This document shows, piece after piece, positions 1-13,454 of a stretch of DNA of 64,000 nt (its first letter is position 1; every line of letters begins with the position of its first letter). The DNA comes from Parasponia andersonii. Taxonomy: Eukaryota > Streptophyta > Magnoliopsida > Rosales > Cannabaceae. The position numbers and the translations under genes were made by a program. Under the pieces are notes generated by a model. The model ran no database searches. It had not been told where the DNA came from and worked only from the letters and a program-made list of their open reading frames with translations. Where the stretch lies: the NCBI GenBank assembly GCA_002914805.1, contig JXTB01000301.1, positions 408,379 through 472,378 of the forward strand, in the 5' to 3' direction.

Positions 1-195
1 TGTGATAGTGTTCAACCTAACAAAAAAGCGAGATAACTTGTATGCTAAATACTTTTGATCTCAATCCATGCTATATATTTCACAAGCCATCTTTCTCCGA
101 AATATACTGACGTTATCATCATTACACCATATTTCTTTTCTTTTTTTAGATTCCACCTATCTCATAAGTAGATGATAGGTCAATTGACTACTGAT

Positions 196-2030
196 TTATG
201 CAAGCGCTATTAGCCCTAGAAAGTGACCAGAATACGATATTTTGAATGCCTCCAAGTCTTCTTTACTCAAGTTGTCCTTGATAATTTTTAGATATTCAAT
301 CCTAGATAAAACTGTTATTTTTGCCAGAAAATACTCTTCTTTAGATAATATAAGAGACAACTTTGGAATATCACATGGCAAAACCTGCAAAATAAAAATA
401 ATTAAATTTTTTTTATCGTACTATATAGAGCTAGACTAAGATATGTCTATCATGGTTAAGCTAGACAAAAAATTCATATATATTCTATCAACTGTGGTCA
501 AGATACACAGACCATGATGTCTATTGTGCTTTACCCTTATCTAGCTCAAATAAATGAGTCATTTTTAAGCTTAATTATGCTAGACAAGGCGTAGAGTATG
601 GTCAAGCAGCATGCTTAACAATAATAGATAGAGTAATTACTATGGTTAAGCACAATAATAGGAAACTCCCACCAACGTTAGACACCTTGTCAATCAAGTT
701 TTCCAAAAATTTTGACAAAGTCTCTTGTGCTTTTATGACTTCTTTCAAAAACTATTTAACTACCAAACCAACTACATGAACAAATTATTTAACAAGTAAA
801 ATATCATTTGCTAAGCTAGACAAGCAATCTAGCATAGTCAAGTTAAACAGATAGTGCTCAACCATACTAGACAGTATGTCTAGCATAGTTTAGGTCAAAG
901 TACACTACTCATTTTCATTTAACAACCAATATGCACACACTAACTATATCAAGACATTATTCAACAAAGCAAAAAAAAAAAAAAAGTCATACCATACCAT
1001 CTCTTTCAAATATTAAAATAACTCAACCAACTATAAACTTATCATATGGCACTAGACGAAGATAGACGTGATGTCTAGCATGGCTAATCTCAAATGACGA
1101 TGCTCGACCATGCTAGATAGAATGTCTAGCCTAATCTATATCAAAATAGAGAATAACATATTTCAACATAAAAATAGGAAAATCTCAACAATCCTAGACA
1201 CATTATCGATCTAATTTTTCAATAATTTTGAATTATTTATTTTATTTTGTTGCCTTTACGATTTCTATCCAAAACTATTCAACAACCAATATGCACGCAA
1301 CAACCATATTAATAAATTATCTAGCCAAGCAAAAATATCCCATTAAATTTCTTCAAAATCTCAAAACAATTCAGTTAAACATAAACTTATTGGAGGACCA
1401 CGAGGCATAGAAGAGGGATGTATTTCCTTCACTGGAGATGTATTGGGCGGGACTATTCTTGTGTCCTTCGCTACTTTCTCGGATATTTTTTCCTCCTCAA
1501 ATAACTCATTGGATGCCAGTTTTGGAGATAGTGACCATGCTTTTTTCAGAGTCTTGCTTATTTTCTCATCCGAATGAGATGGAAAATAAGCTTTTTCTGG
1601 AGTCTTGTCTATTTTCTCATTGGAATGAGACAGGAATGGGGTGTTTATTTTCTCCGAGTTTTGGCTTCTTGTCAAGACGTGGTCGTCAACTTCTTCCTAT
1701 GGATATTTTGAGCTTTTTTTTTTTCCTTAGCCTTTGTAGGGTTCATACTTGATTTTTTTGGCCATTTCGGAGGCTTGGAGATGAAATTGATGATGGCTTG
1801 GGTTAAGTTCGAGAGAGATAAAGTTCATTGGGGGTGGAACCCGATTGGTTCGGGGTGGGGCGGCTTCGACGGTGTAGCTTCGACAGAGTTGGGTTGAGTG
1901 GGGTTGATAGGTTCCAAATTTGATGGAGTCTNTTCAACAAAAATCTGGATTTGGGTGGGGGTGGGCTTCGATAGAGAGAAAAATATATGGGAGAGGGAGG
2001 GAGGGGAGCTGAAACGTAAATTTCCCATTT
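196..2030 (-). mobile_element. Relic of a DUF1985/Ulp1-type (Mutator-like) DNA transposon
   Basis: Three minus-strand coding-like blocks lie in order. At 2028-1825 is a proline-rich stretch. At 1675-1361 is a segment with an internal protein repeat (SHSNEKIDKTPEKAYFP, then SHSDEKISKTLKKAWSL). At 390-196 is a peptide ending KEDLEAFKISYSGHFLGL, which resembles the start of DUF1985 (usually ..FRKTCFGHFLDL). Between the last two, about 450-1150 is filled with degenerate copies of a short motif built on tctagcatagtcaag. DUF1985 normally accompanies Ulp1-like protease domains in plant Mutator-type transposons, and a Ulp1 fragment of that kind occurs at 33.85-34.07 kb. No catalytic domain or terminal repeat is visible here; the rest may lie left of the window. 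The family call is an inference from one short peptide. Confidence 0.4.
1932..1932. other. Ambiguous base (n)
   Basis: One undetermined base lies in the proline-rich stretch of the left relic; a second is at 54454. They do not touch any gene called here. Confidence 0.95.
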
Positions 2031-2040
2031 CTTTCTTTTT

Positions 2041-4602
2041 TTTTTTGTTTTTTATTTTTCATTCTTTTAATTAATTAATTTGGGGACATATAGGTCATTC
2101 TATACTAATATCATTGAAAAGAGGTTATTCTAACCAAAATGCTTTAAATGGGATGTAGTACTCAAAATCAACTATTGGAAATAGGAAATTTACCTAATTT
2201 CCCATTAGTTAAAGAAACACAAGGTCACAAGCCATGACCTGAAAAGGCTGTGGCCTATGCACGGCCCCTTGCAACTTGTGCAGCCATGCCGAGGTCGTTG
2301 CAAACACAATGTGTGCCTAACTATGTCACTTTTCACCGTGGCGCTTGCATGCATCGCGCAGATAGCATCCATGCACAGCCTGTGAGATTGTGCCATGCAC
2401 TGTGCAATTTTTCAAACCAATTGGATCAATTATGTTTTCTCAAAATATGATTATAATGCAACCAAAGAAGTTTGGAGGGAAACCATTGTCAAACAAAGGA
2501 CTAAAAAATAAATATAAAAAGATCGATATACGTTTTGAATTAATTATTATAATTAATTTTTCCATTTAGGTTATACAAAGAAACTAGTTTCATATTTATT
2601 TTAATTACTATCTTAATTTTTTTTCAAATTTTTCGTATGATTGATAATATGTACATGCATTTAATAACTACATGACATATATATTAGAGAGTGCATATTC
2701 ACTACAATATAACATGATATTTTATTTGTAGAAGAGAATAGACACGTAGGATACCGTATTTTGTTATAGCTTCTAATTACGTGGGACAACTTTTAATTAA
2801 GTTAATTTTTTCTTATGCATAATTGGTATGTATAAGAATTATATTTTAATAATAAAACTTGGTAAATTCATATAACTAACTAAGTTTAGAGTTTTAAATA
2901 ATTTAAGAATTTAGGTAGCTTATAGAACCTAGTGATCTAGAACATCTAAAGCTATCATAATTCGGCAAAATCATTAGGAAACATAAAATATGAGATATTT
3001 TATATAGAAAACTTATAGTTTAAAATAGTGAGCGAGAGAGGGTTGTAAATAAAAAAAATAGTGAGTGGTAGAGGGTTGTATAAAAATATATTCCTTGGTC
3101 TCTACGTTTAACATAAGATTTGAAATGACTCCTCGAAACAATTCTATCTTATTCTCTATAAAAAGTGTCTATTTAGGTCAATACCAAGATTAACTTCCAC
3201 ATGATAAGGTTCTGATATGTATATTATAGTCCTATGACAGAAATTACGAGTTAAGTTTTAGAATCTAAAATGGTGGATCACACTCGCACGAATATCATTG
3301 CTCTCGTTAATTATATTCGGACTAAGAAAATGATAATTAATTAATATAGATATTTTAGATATCTTATTTTATTGCTAATTGAGAATGTCTTAATCTAATT
3401 GGCGAATGATTTGACCTGCCCCACATCGACGCCTCATTAGTAGTAACTTAGATCATCGTGGTATAGGAATAATGAAGTTTCTAATTACATGTTTAGTCCC
3501 TCATGTTTATTCTTCTTAACATTATGCTGAATGTATAATACTTATTTTTAAGAAAGTAAATGTTTTTACTGCATTTATTTTCAGCAAATATGACTGGATC
3601 AAACCGTTAAATTGTTATACTAGCAAGTAATAAGTTGGTAAAAAATTTTGAAAATAGAAAAGTAACTAAAAAGGAACACCCAAACATCTTATAAATAATA
3701 TACTTAACACGGCAGGTGATGATTGGTGAGCAGTTGGAACACTCTCCATAGCCAAGTCAGAGATAAATTCTCATCAAATTCTGGGACCCACCAAGAAATG
3801 AATGCCTAGAATACATGCCTAAAGCAACCTTAGTTAAAAAATATATTACTATTTCAAAATGGTAAAGGTTACCAAATTAAGAAAATTAGATTTTTTTTAG
3901 ATGAATTAGAATTTTATTTTTGTTGTAACAATTTTTTTTTGAATTTTGGCCTCAGTTTTTAGAAAATTTAAAGTGTTATATATTAAATACTAAAAGAACT
4001 AATGAAAAGATTAAAAAAAATCTAAAAAAGATTAACATAAAAATTAATAATAACGATAGAATAAATTTATGTCCTTTCAAATTTAAAGCAAAAAAAAAAA
4101 AAAAACTTAAAAAAAAGAAACACGCTAAAACTTTTTTCTCTTTATTTTTCTAATTTTTGAGTGTTAAAAAAATTAACAAAAAAAATCAGTAGAAAGGAAA
4201 AAAAAGTTATTCAAAGTACTTTAATCGACAGAAAAATAGAAAAAAATTAGTTAAAAAAAAAGAAAAAGAAAATATTAACATTTAAATAATTAAAAACTAA
4301 AAAAAAAAATACTCGCATCAGACCATTTCACCGTTTAGTATTATTACTTTTTGACTCTCTCTTTTTCTTTTTTTCGGTTGCTAAATAGCTCATAAGAAGC
4401 GGAAGAAGTTAAGGATTCATATTTTTCAAAGTTGGTGTTCGTAGACTGTATTTTTCAGACTAATCCGAATGGTAGTATAAGGTCCAGTTTCCTATTATTA
4501 TTATTATTATTATTATTATTCTTTTTTTTCTTTTGAGCAGAATTATTATTAGCATTAAATAAAAACCGTATTATTATCATATTAAGTTTGGACTGAACAA
4601 AT
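2041..4602. other. AT-rich intergenic DNA, no gene seen
   Basis: No coding block is recognisable. About 2205-2410 is clearly more GC-rich than its surroundings and carries many gcat/catgc words, but its open frames are short and match no family I know. From 3840 to 4320 there are many homopolymeric A and T runs, and at 4495-4520 a short (tta)n microsatellite. Confidence 0.6.
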
Positions 4603-4674
4603 GGTTCTATGGTGTAGTGGTTAGCACTCTGGACTTTGAATCCAGCGACCTGGGTTCGACTCCCGGTAGGACCT
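4603..4674 (+). tRNA. tRNA-Gln (anticodon UUG)
   Basis: This is a complete cloverleaf of 72 bases including the discriminator. The acceptor arm GGTTCTA pairs with TAGGACC. The D region reads TGGTGTAGTGGTTAGCAC. The anticodon stem CTGGA/TCCAG encloses the loop CTTTGAA, giving anticodon TTG at 4636-4638, and the T arm carries GGGTTCGACTCCC. There is no intron. A CAA motif lies just upstream (gaacaaat), typical of plant pol III start sites, and a run of four T from 4674 can end transcription. The internal A and B boxes look intact. It stands alone, about 800 bp downstream of the first NPF gene, and should be a functional nuclear tRNA gene. Confidence 0.96.
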
Positions 4675-4677
4675 TTT

Positions 4678-5470
4678 CTCCCGAACGAGCACCGAGTTAT
4701 TTTATCATTAATGAAAATGGAGTGACCATCTATTATAGATGAGTTTGGATGGATTTCATTCAATCTACTTCCTGTGTGGGGTTACTGGGGTATGGTGTCA
4801 TCTCTTTCAATGCCAGATTTATTTATATTTTTCTTATAATTATTTTAAAGCCAGATCCAGAACGAACTTTGTTCAGTACGATCATAGGTGATATAGAATG
4901 ACCACTAATAATCTAAAGTAAATTTTCTGAAGAATATGGTGCACATGATCTTCTGAACAAGTTAGCACTTGAGAATATAGCCAGAGATTTCAGTCTGCTC
5001 AGCCACTTGGCTAACAAATCCTTTTGCCATATTTTTTGCATAGAATGGGTCCCAATTTAGAATATTAGAATTTGGTAACGTATCTTCAAGACAAGAAATC
5101 CATCTTTGAACAAGTCTAGAATAACTTATCCTTTTCCTCCATTCTCCAAAATCATTACAGAGAATGCGATTAGTCAGAATAAGTGGAACAAGTTGAATGC
5201 TCCCTTTGTTTGAACTTTTGTTGGCTTCCAGTTAATTACTATTGTTCACGAATTAGAGCATACGAGCATTTTTTCCCCCTAACGAGACCATTTCCTCTTT
5301 TTACCAAATCACATTGCCATATTATAGTTTCTTTGAGACTCAAAAAACAGTAGAAGCGCATTTGTTACTAGAAACAAATAACAATAACCAGAAAACCATT
5401 AGCAACTTTGGTGTAAACTCTTGTTGCCAATTGCTTGCAAATTACCAAATGCAATGATAGAACAGAACAA
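4678..5470. other. Intergenic DNA and probable 3' flank of NPF gene A
   Basis: No coding block is seen. The part next to 5471 should include the 3' UTR of the minus-strand NPF gene A; no definite polyadenylation signal was assigned. Confidence 0.5.
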
Positions 5471-8400
5471 TTATATTGTACCTCTTCTTTTATAGATGTA
5501 AGATCTTGCAAAATGCAAGTAGGCGGCGAATCCGACTGCACTGAGTGCAGCAAGTAAACAATAAAAGTAATCAAGATGAGCCCGATTTAGATTATTCGAA
5601 AACCAACTGTCTCGGCCATCTCCACCAGTTATGTTCTCAATGGCAGACACAAGAAAACTGCTTAAGAAGCTCCCAACACCAACTACACTAAGGTAAAGGG
5701 CAAGTCCTATGCTTCGTAACTCTGTTGGGACCTGATCATAGAAGAACTCTTGCAGACCAATCAGAGTAAAACAATCAGCTATCCCAGACAAGAGGTACTG
5801 AGGTACTAACCACCACACACTCATTGGAACTGTCACACTCGGCTTATCAACTAGGTCATATTCTACAGCAGTTTTGAGCCTCTTAATCTCCATGAGAGCT
5901 GCAACCACCATTGACATAGTAGAAAAGACAATTCCAGTTCCTATTCTCTGTAGCACTGTGATGCCAGATGGTTTTCTGGTAAAAGCTCTAGCAATTGGAA
6001 CAAAAATGCGATCATAAATGGGAATGATGACAACAGTGGCAAGGCTTACAAAGCATTGAAGTGAAGCAGCTGGTATTTTAATGCCCAAGACAACCGTTCT
6101 ATCCATGGTGGCTCCTTGCTTTGTAAAGAAAGTTGGGGACTGTGCAAGAACAATGCCATAAACCAAGCATGCCCCCCATATTGGAAAGAGCCTAAGTACA
6201 GCCTTTGCTTCTTCAACCTCAGCTATGCTACAAACAGAGTCATCATTCTTCAAATGATTTGGTGCAAGCAAGGCTCCGTTGAGGAATCTGCAAAGATTAC
6301 AAGATCCAAATACATTAGTGGAGCTTTATTCAAGTTAGCAATTGAAAGGCATATAAAGAAAAAGTTCCCTTGGTTTGGGATGAATCCAGTAAACCATATA
6401 TAACAGGTGGTTCCTTTAGTTTAGGAATAAGTGCATCAAATAATGAGTTTTATTCTATGAGGAAGTGAACAGAAACAATTAGAGAGGCGTTACAGAGGCA
6501 ATTATGCATCCTGGAGCCGTTATACATTCAACTACTGCAGTATTCACGCAAAAATTTGTATGCCGCAGAATTTCATATTCATGAAAGCTTTTGTTAGTGT
6601 GTGTATATGTTTCCTTCTATTTTGTTGATTATTTAAAATATATATATTATTATCTACTCCTGAACATGAGCAAAAAGCCACGTTCCTTACTTAAATTGTT
6701 CAGATCTTTGGTGACGCAGAAATCCATGAGATTCCACTTCAATTGGCGCTACAGTCGGTGGAGTTCTTTGCCAGTTCCTAAATGCAGCAACAAATACACA
6801 GCCAATCCTCACAAAGGGACCTTTCTCATTTTGTGTAATACAATACCTGTAAGTTGTTGTTCCGAGCAAGAAAACAACTAACGCAATGAGCATAGCAAGA
6901 CAAGGAATTCCAAATCCAAGAGCCCAACTCAGATTGTCTTGTACGTAGCTTACAACGAAAATTGCTATTGTACCACCGACACACACACCAAAATACCACC
7001 AATTAAAGAATGAGCTCATGGCTTTGCACTCCTCTGGATCTCGACCATCAAATTGATCGGCCCCAAAAGCTTGAGTGCATGGTTTGTGCCCTCCTTGGGC
7101 AGCTCCTACTACGTATAGTGAAAAGAAGAACAATATTACTTGGAGCTGAGGAGGGGAACATGATATGCTGTCGTTGCTTTTGCAGTTAGAACCAATCAGA
7201 GAAGGCAGAATAGCTGACAGGGTCAACAAACCTAGTCCCTGTCATAGATCCATTTCAATATACCATATACTGTAAATCATTAAAACAATTTTTCCCAGCA
7301 ATCCTTAAAACAAACAAAAAAGTAGAAGGATCACTCTAGTGGAACCAACTGAAAGGGTCCTTTGTTTAATTGAAACAAAATGATTTATATGTGAAAACTG
7401 AAAAAGTTGGCTCTATTGCTATCCCTCCGACTGCTCTCTCCAAATTTATTAAAAGAAAATATATAATGAATACAAACATGATAGAGAAAAAAGAATAAAA
7501 AATAAAGTCATCCTAGATGATGAATCCACCCCTCTATTAAGCAATCATCTAAATTTCCTCCTCCATCATAACTCAAATGCTTTTCTCTTTTCACAGAATT
7601 CCGCAAGCCGTTGATTTCATAATAATTTTTTCAACACGGTTATGAATATTGATGCTCTTGTCTGCCCATTTTTGACTCTTCCACAGTTCAGATTTTATTT
7701 TAAGCAACAAGACATGGCTTCTGCAACTTTGTGAAATCCCAACAAATATTCAAATCCAATAATGAAGATGGGAAAGTCGTCCCCCCGTGCGTTTTTGTTC
7801 CTAATTAACTAAACATGAGATATACCCACTTGAATTCTATTACCCTCCAATCAAATGATGAGGTGGGTGGAGCTGAACCAGTTCAAATGTAACATTTTTG
7901 CTCTTTAATATGGTACTGTTACTCGAATCTACTATTATTTATTTATTTATTGAATTGGAAATGACTAAAGTTTTGAACTCTAATACCACCAAAATTAAAC
8001 TAAACTTTTAATTTTTATAAAATTATCTGAATCAGAGACAGTAACAAACCAAAATATAGAGCAGAGAAGCGACAACAATGGTGCGATAGCGCCCGAGAAA
8101 AGAATCCGCGACAAAAGCTCCCAAAAGAGGCAGCAACGACGCCGTTCCGGTCCAAGCGTTGACATTGGCCGCTGCCGCTGCCGTTGACTGTCCGAGCGGC
8201 CCAGTCAGATAGGTCACGAGGTTTGAGCTGATCCCATAGTAGGCGAACCTCTCCGCAACCTCCACACCTGTACGGTCATCTTATACAATCGCACTCAATT
8301 TCTCACACTTTCCTCCATTAATGACATCATAAATTACCCTTTTGAAAAAAGAAAAAAAAAAGAGTATAGTTTTCCTCTCTTTTTACCTAGGATAAAAGCC

Positions 8401-8507
8401 GCTGATCTCCAACCGCCGGAGTTGGATCTGATAACCGGACGGCCTTTGTAGTCAACGGCGCCGTCGACGGCGTTGATTAGCATCGGAGCTTGGGCTTCGT
8501 CAGCCAT
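5471..8507 (-). CDS. NPF5-type transporter, copy A (NRT1/PTR family)
   Basis: There are four exons: 8507-8387, 8267-8050, 7238-6691 and 6287-5471. All introns are GT-AG (phases 1, 0, 2; 119, 811 and 403 bp), and the joined frame is open for 567 residues, the usual length for the family. The start is the ATG opening [16 protein letters not shown]. Exon 2 has [10 protein letters not shown] with the ExxER proton-coupling motif at about residues 43-47. Exon 3 has [27 protein letters not shown] and a cysteine pair in the loop before helix 4. Exon 4 has [20 protein letters not shown] and the PTR signature [14 protein letters not shown]. It ends YKRRGTI. Twelve membrane helices are expected. NPF proteins couple solute uptake to protons; closest kin by eye are the Arabidopsis NPF5.10-5.16 group, some of which export nitrate from the vacuole. 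Substrate and location here are inferred. It is the leftmost of three minus-strand copies. Confidence 0.93.
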
Positions 8508-9292
8508 GAATTACAGCAGCGCGTAGTGGGAACTAATTGTTCTCTGATACGATTATAATTCTATGATTAGAACGTACTTCAGAGAACTATTCATTTTCAA
8601 AATTAATAAATAATTAATCTAATAAGTATAGTAATAATAAAATAATCATTCGTGGTTTGCGTGACAGTAATAAGAACGTAAATCACGATTATTGGCCTAT
8701 CAGAAAATCGATTTTAAGATGTAACCCCCCCCCCCCCTTCTTTTTTGGGCTTAATCCCACAAATGCTACTTGAATTATCCAATTTGCGCAATTTAACAAT
8801 TTAGTACTCAAAATTTTAATTATACAATTAAGATTTTAAACTTTTCAATTAATTTAGTTTCTAAATTATCTAAATTATCATTTTAAATTTTATACTAAAA
8901 TAATACACGTATAGAGTACGTTGAAAATAATACCACAAAAATGTAAATAATATATTTTTTCTTTTATATAAATCATTTTGTTTAATCTATTTTCTCTTAA
9001 ATATACTTTCAAATTTTGCCACATACTCTTTTAACTATATTTTTAATCAGAAATTTAACGACATGTTGTAATTTAGAATGCAAAATTACTTCAAATTGGA
9101 AAATTTAAAGCTTAATAGTGGTAATTAAAATTTTTATGACCAAATTGCCAAAGATTGGATAGTTCAGGGATTATTTGTGCCATAAATCTTTTTTTTTTTT
9201 GCCCTTTACAGTAAAATGTAAAAGTCTAACGTACATAAAGTTAGGTATTCAAGTTCAGGTTTGTAGCAACTATAAATCAATATTGAATTAAA
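8508..9292. other. Upstream region of NPF gene A
   Basis: This stretch should carry the promoter of the minus-strand gene A. It contains a run of about 12 C at 8727-8738, conspicuous in AT-rich DNA. No firm TATA box or operator was assigned, and nothing coding is seen. Confidence 0.45.
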
Positions 9293-9305
9293 TGAGAGTC
9301 GATTT

Positions 9306-9466
9306 AGCCAACTAAGGCTAACTCAGTTAGTTCAAAACTTTAAAATGTGTGTGTGAGTTTGAGAGGTCAATGGTTCAAGTTTTAGTAGTGTATGTGTATG
9401 ATATTTCTCTTTAAATTTATAATAAATACTAGTTATTAGTTAAACTCCACTGTTTAAAAAAAAAAT
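9306..9466 (+). mobile_element. tRNA-derived SINE, copy 1, with target-site duplication
   Basis: This 161-bp element starts with a pol III A-box-like stretch (GGCTAACTCAGTTAGTTC) and has a B-box-like GGTTCAAGTTTT about 50 bp later. It ends in an A-rich tail of about 10 bases. It is bounded by a 13-bp direct repeat with one mismatch (TGAGAGTCGATTT at 9293-9305, TGAGAGTCGGTTT at 9467-9479), the mark of L1-type retroposition. A second copy in reverse orientation lies at 17180-17345. The tRNA-like head plus target-site duplication supports a SINE; the family name is not known to me. Confidence 0.8.
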
Positions 9467-9479
9467 TGAGAGTCGGTTT

Positions 9480-12400
9480 TCACTTTTTAGTTGAGGAGAT
9501 TTGATTTTATATGTAAAATTAAAAAAAAATTTAAAAATTTCAGATTTTAAACTTTTATAAAAATCTTAAATTTATTTAGAAAATACCATCTTTTATCACT
9601 TGGTGAGATAATCAATTAAGTTATTTGAGCTAATCAGTCTCACTTCCTGAGAATGTTCGAAAGCACCCATTTTTTTAAAAAGAGGTATTTTTTAAATATT
9701 TTATACAAGTGGTATTTTCTAAATAAACTTTTGAAAAGGTGATATTTTCTAAATAAATCTAGGGACTTTTCAAAATAAAAATAAAAAAAATTTGGATTTT
9801 GGTCCTAGATTTTTATAAGAAGAACATGTAGAAATTTTTTAAAAAATTCATGATTTATTTCTTTAAAAAATCATTGTTAAGAAGTTTATTTAGCAAAATA
9901 CTACTTTTAAAACTTTTTAGAGAAATATAATTTTATTTTAAAATTGGTATTTTTCAAAGCTATTCGAAGTAACCAATCAAATTACTTGTGGTAACAAATT
10001 AAATTATTTAAGATAACTACTTTACTTATTTCAAGTAACTTAACTAGTTACATCTAATAACTTATCAATCGGTAAAAAGTGATATTTTCTAAATATTTTA
10101 AAATAGGGATAATATTCTAAAAAAGTCCAAAATTTTTCAAAAATGAAAAATAAAATTCGTGACTTTTGAATATATTCTTAATGTTACCATATAAGATCAA
10201 ATTTTCAATTTGGGCAGACCCAAATCATTTTTTACGGAATGTATTCTAAAGAATTTGTAATTTTTCTAAAAGGGGATAATATTCTAAATAAATCCGAAAT
10301 TTTTCAAAAATAAAATAAAATCTTGGACTTTTGAACATATTCTTGTTTTAAATTTTACCATATAAAATCAATATTTCTCTTTAGTTTTCAGGTTTCATGC
10401 GTGTTTGGACGGGTCTAAATCTTTTTTTTTTTTTTTTTTGCAGAATACAAACTTTGGGGCTATTCAATCATATTTTAGGGCCAATTTTTAGAGGGTGTTT
10501 AATACAAGTTTTGGGCCAATTTTAAAGTCATATTAGGCCTTTAAATTTTTTTAAAAAAATCAAATTTCAACTGTAATGAAAACTTGTAGTGTAGAAAGAT
10601 TAAAAAACTATCTTCAAGAAAGGTAAAAAAAAAATGAACAAGAAATAACAACATAAAAGATAGTATGCTATTTATTTAGTGTTGGGAAATAAACTAAAAA
10701 ATAATTTTATTTTAGAGTTTTTTTTTTCAAAGACGTAATAAAGGATTGAAGTATTGTTTATTTGATATTAATAAATACCATATTCTTTACTATTATTATT
10801 ATTTAAGTCTATGTCTAATGTATGTTTGTCATATTTTGGATTTTATACTATGCAAATATCAACAAATTTCTATGATATAATGGTAAAATAAATAAATGAA
10901 TCTAAGAAGAGTTTATCAATGAGAGGCATCATTTTTTATTTTATCATATCTAAATGAAACATTCACATTTTGCTATTAGAGATGAAATACTTTATTTAGC
11001 TGTAGAATGTAGTATTGTCTATTTCAACGAAATTGATGAAATTTTTTAATCAACAAAGTTTTTTACTTTGGATAGAAACACTAGTATATCTTAAAAGTAT
11101 TTTAGAAATGTATTGAACTAGACTAAGTGATATAAATATTGAGGTTAAGTACTACAACTTAATATTATATTATCGCTAACCTAGCACTATTGAAGTTTAT
11201 CCCACCTTTTCCAAATTGTCTGATGGAATTACTTTATTTAGTTATATCTCTTTAATTTACTAAAGGACTAGTCCCTATGAATTATAGTTTGAACTTCACT
11301 ATCTTGAGAGATATAAATTTTGAATTGTTAATAAAACCTTACAGTTTAAGTCACTTTGAGATTTTTCGTGAATATTGGATTATAATTAAATCTAGTACCC
11401 CGATATTTGGTATGTAAATTAACTATGTTTATATTTGACAAATATGAAGAACAATAGTCATATTATATCCGATAGATGAAAAATCATAACTCAAAAGTGA
11501 TATGTACCGGAAAAGTAATATAGTAATTTCACATTTATAGTATAGCGTTTTATTAGGACCAATACTATTGGTATTAGTATATGCTAAATGGATGGCTAAT
11601 TATTTGTCAATAATGAGCTTTACATAAAATATATGATATTTAGTCTAAAAGTACAGTATTAGGCTTTTAGTGAAGCATTTCCAATATTAATAATACTTTG
11701 ATAAATGTCACATAAGAACTTTTATGATATTTGCCTAAGACTATTGGAGCTTATATTATTTAGACCCATTATATTCCTCTTTTAGCCTACATAATAATCT
11801 TAACTCAATAAGCTTATTAGTCGAGCCTAATAAGCCTATTAGAGTTTACTACATATTATCACATAAAAAGAAAATATTCTCTTGAATTGAGTTAATTACA
11901 AGCAATAATTTGTCGTACAAAATACCGTTCATTTGTGTTTGACACATGTATAAAGAAAGTGAGAAAGAGAGAAAATTCAGCCATAGCAAGGGAAAGAAGA
12001 AAGTTCATCTTCTTGTTCATATTATTCATCTCTTATTGGGATTCTAAGATGGTACCTACATAATAGATTTGCTTGAATACTTTAAAGAATAGAAGAGAAG
12101 ACCTAAGAGTTGTAGAGTTTATTATCTTGAAGACGAATTCTGGAAGAGCCCAAGATTGGAAAGTAATTCTAGATATTTTTCATTAAACTCGTGATATATT
12201 AGCATCTATATCATGTATGTATATTAGTTATGAAAGCATATTTCATATAAAAATATTTTAATATTCATTTTTGTGCATATGTTTGATGGAATTTCTAATA
12301 TATATGATAAACCAACATTTATTACTTAGAAGTTAGTTAGTACTTACAACATAGTACAATCCATAAAAGCAAATAGTCAATACAATTCATCATACTAAAT

Positions 12401-13440
12401 AAGATTCCAAATAACCTAATAGTTATTAGTTAATACAATCCATCAAACCGAATAGAAAAACAAATAACCTAATACTCAATATAATGCTAAAATACACTTA
12501 ATACAACCAAATAATCCATATTTCATAACCATATGGATTCAAAATATGAAAGCTCAAATCTTCCAAAATCCAACGCTCTACCTCCAAGTACACAACAAAA
12601 TATTTTAAATTATTTTTAGTGCTAAAAAATGAAATTTATTATACATAAAATTTAGTAATTTAATCACTTACACTCAAATAATATGGGAGTTACATTGACT
12701 TCCAATATGTGCAGAGAGTGTTGAATGGTTACAAAAATCTTTTCTCAATCTAAGTTATTTGTCGGTCCCTCTTTTTTGGTTTCCATCCCTAGCAATAATT
12801 TCTTCAAAATAATTTTGATAATTCGTATATGATACCATCCTTTTAACATTTTTTGAAACTTTAAAGTTATTCAACATAAAAAAGGGGTAGAATTTCATCT
12901 AATTTGAACATCCAATATAGTAGACCCTTACACTCAATTGTTAGAAAACAATAAGATCACAAATAACCAATATATAGACCTTAGATCTTTTCGATCAAAT
13001 AGATAGGAAGGGATTATTGAGTTCTTAACAGAGTCCATAGTTTCTCTGACTAAGAACTGGAGATGATTTGGAGATCACTAAAGGCGAAAGCATACAAGAA
13101 TGAAATCTAGAGGGATTGAAGGTAAAGGTTCTTCCGTAGCTTAAAACCTAATTCACTCTAGTAGATGACTCTATTACTAATGAGTAGGCAACAAATAAAA
13201 AGTGTACTTACTTTTGTCTATAGGGATCGCAATCCTAATTTTGATCTATATATTATAGTATTGTGTTGGGTATCTATCAACCTAACTAGATAATACTAAC
13301 CGGGTATCCATATATAAATCTATACCTATTGGATATGAAGACCCAACTCAATAATTTACTGAAACTGAGTTTGCTTAGAAATAACATGGCCTAATGCAGT
13401 TGTTTTAATATATGGCTCATTATTTTTAGGAAATATAATT
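9480..13440. other. Long AT-rich intergenic stretch, no gene seen
   Basis: I see no credible exon. There is a direct repeat of about 168 bp (see 10104-10370) and further variants of the motif gatattttctaaataaa around 9640-9960. From 11900 to 12300 the sequence is purine-rich and resembles LTR or UTR-like DNA, but I could not define ends. Confidence 0.5.
10104..10370. repeat. Diverged tandem duplication, period about 168 bp
   Basis: The segment beginning ggataatattctaaaaaag near 10106 recurs near 10274 as ggataatattctaaataaat. Both continue through an aatttttcaaaaatgaaa block and a gacttttgaa block. Related but weaker copies lie upstream (9690-9790). No coding content. Confidence 0.6.
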
Positions 13441-13454
13441 TCCTAACATCAACT

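Noticed and set aside
1228-1752. Plus-strand frames of 60 and 104 codons
   Set aside because: They are the antisense of the repeat-bearing minus-strand relic protein and show no domain.
8727-8738. C-homopolymer as a possible regulatory or structural element
   Set aside because: A single tract with no G-quadruplex pattern or conserved context; likely slippage.
10590-12300. Suspected retroelement or gene in the gap between NPF A and the hAT relic
   Set aside because: No domain, terminal repeat, primer site or splice structure could be shown; only LTR-like composition.
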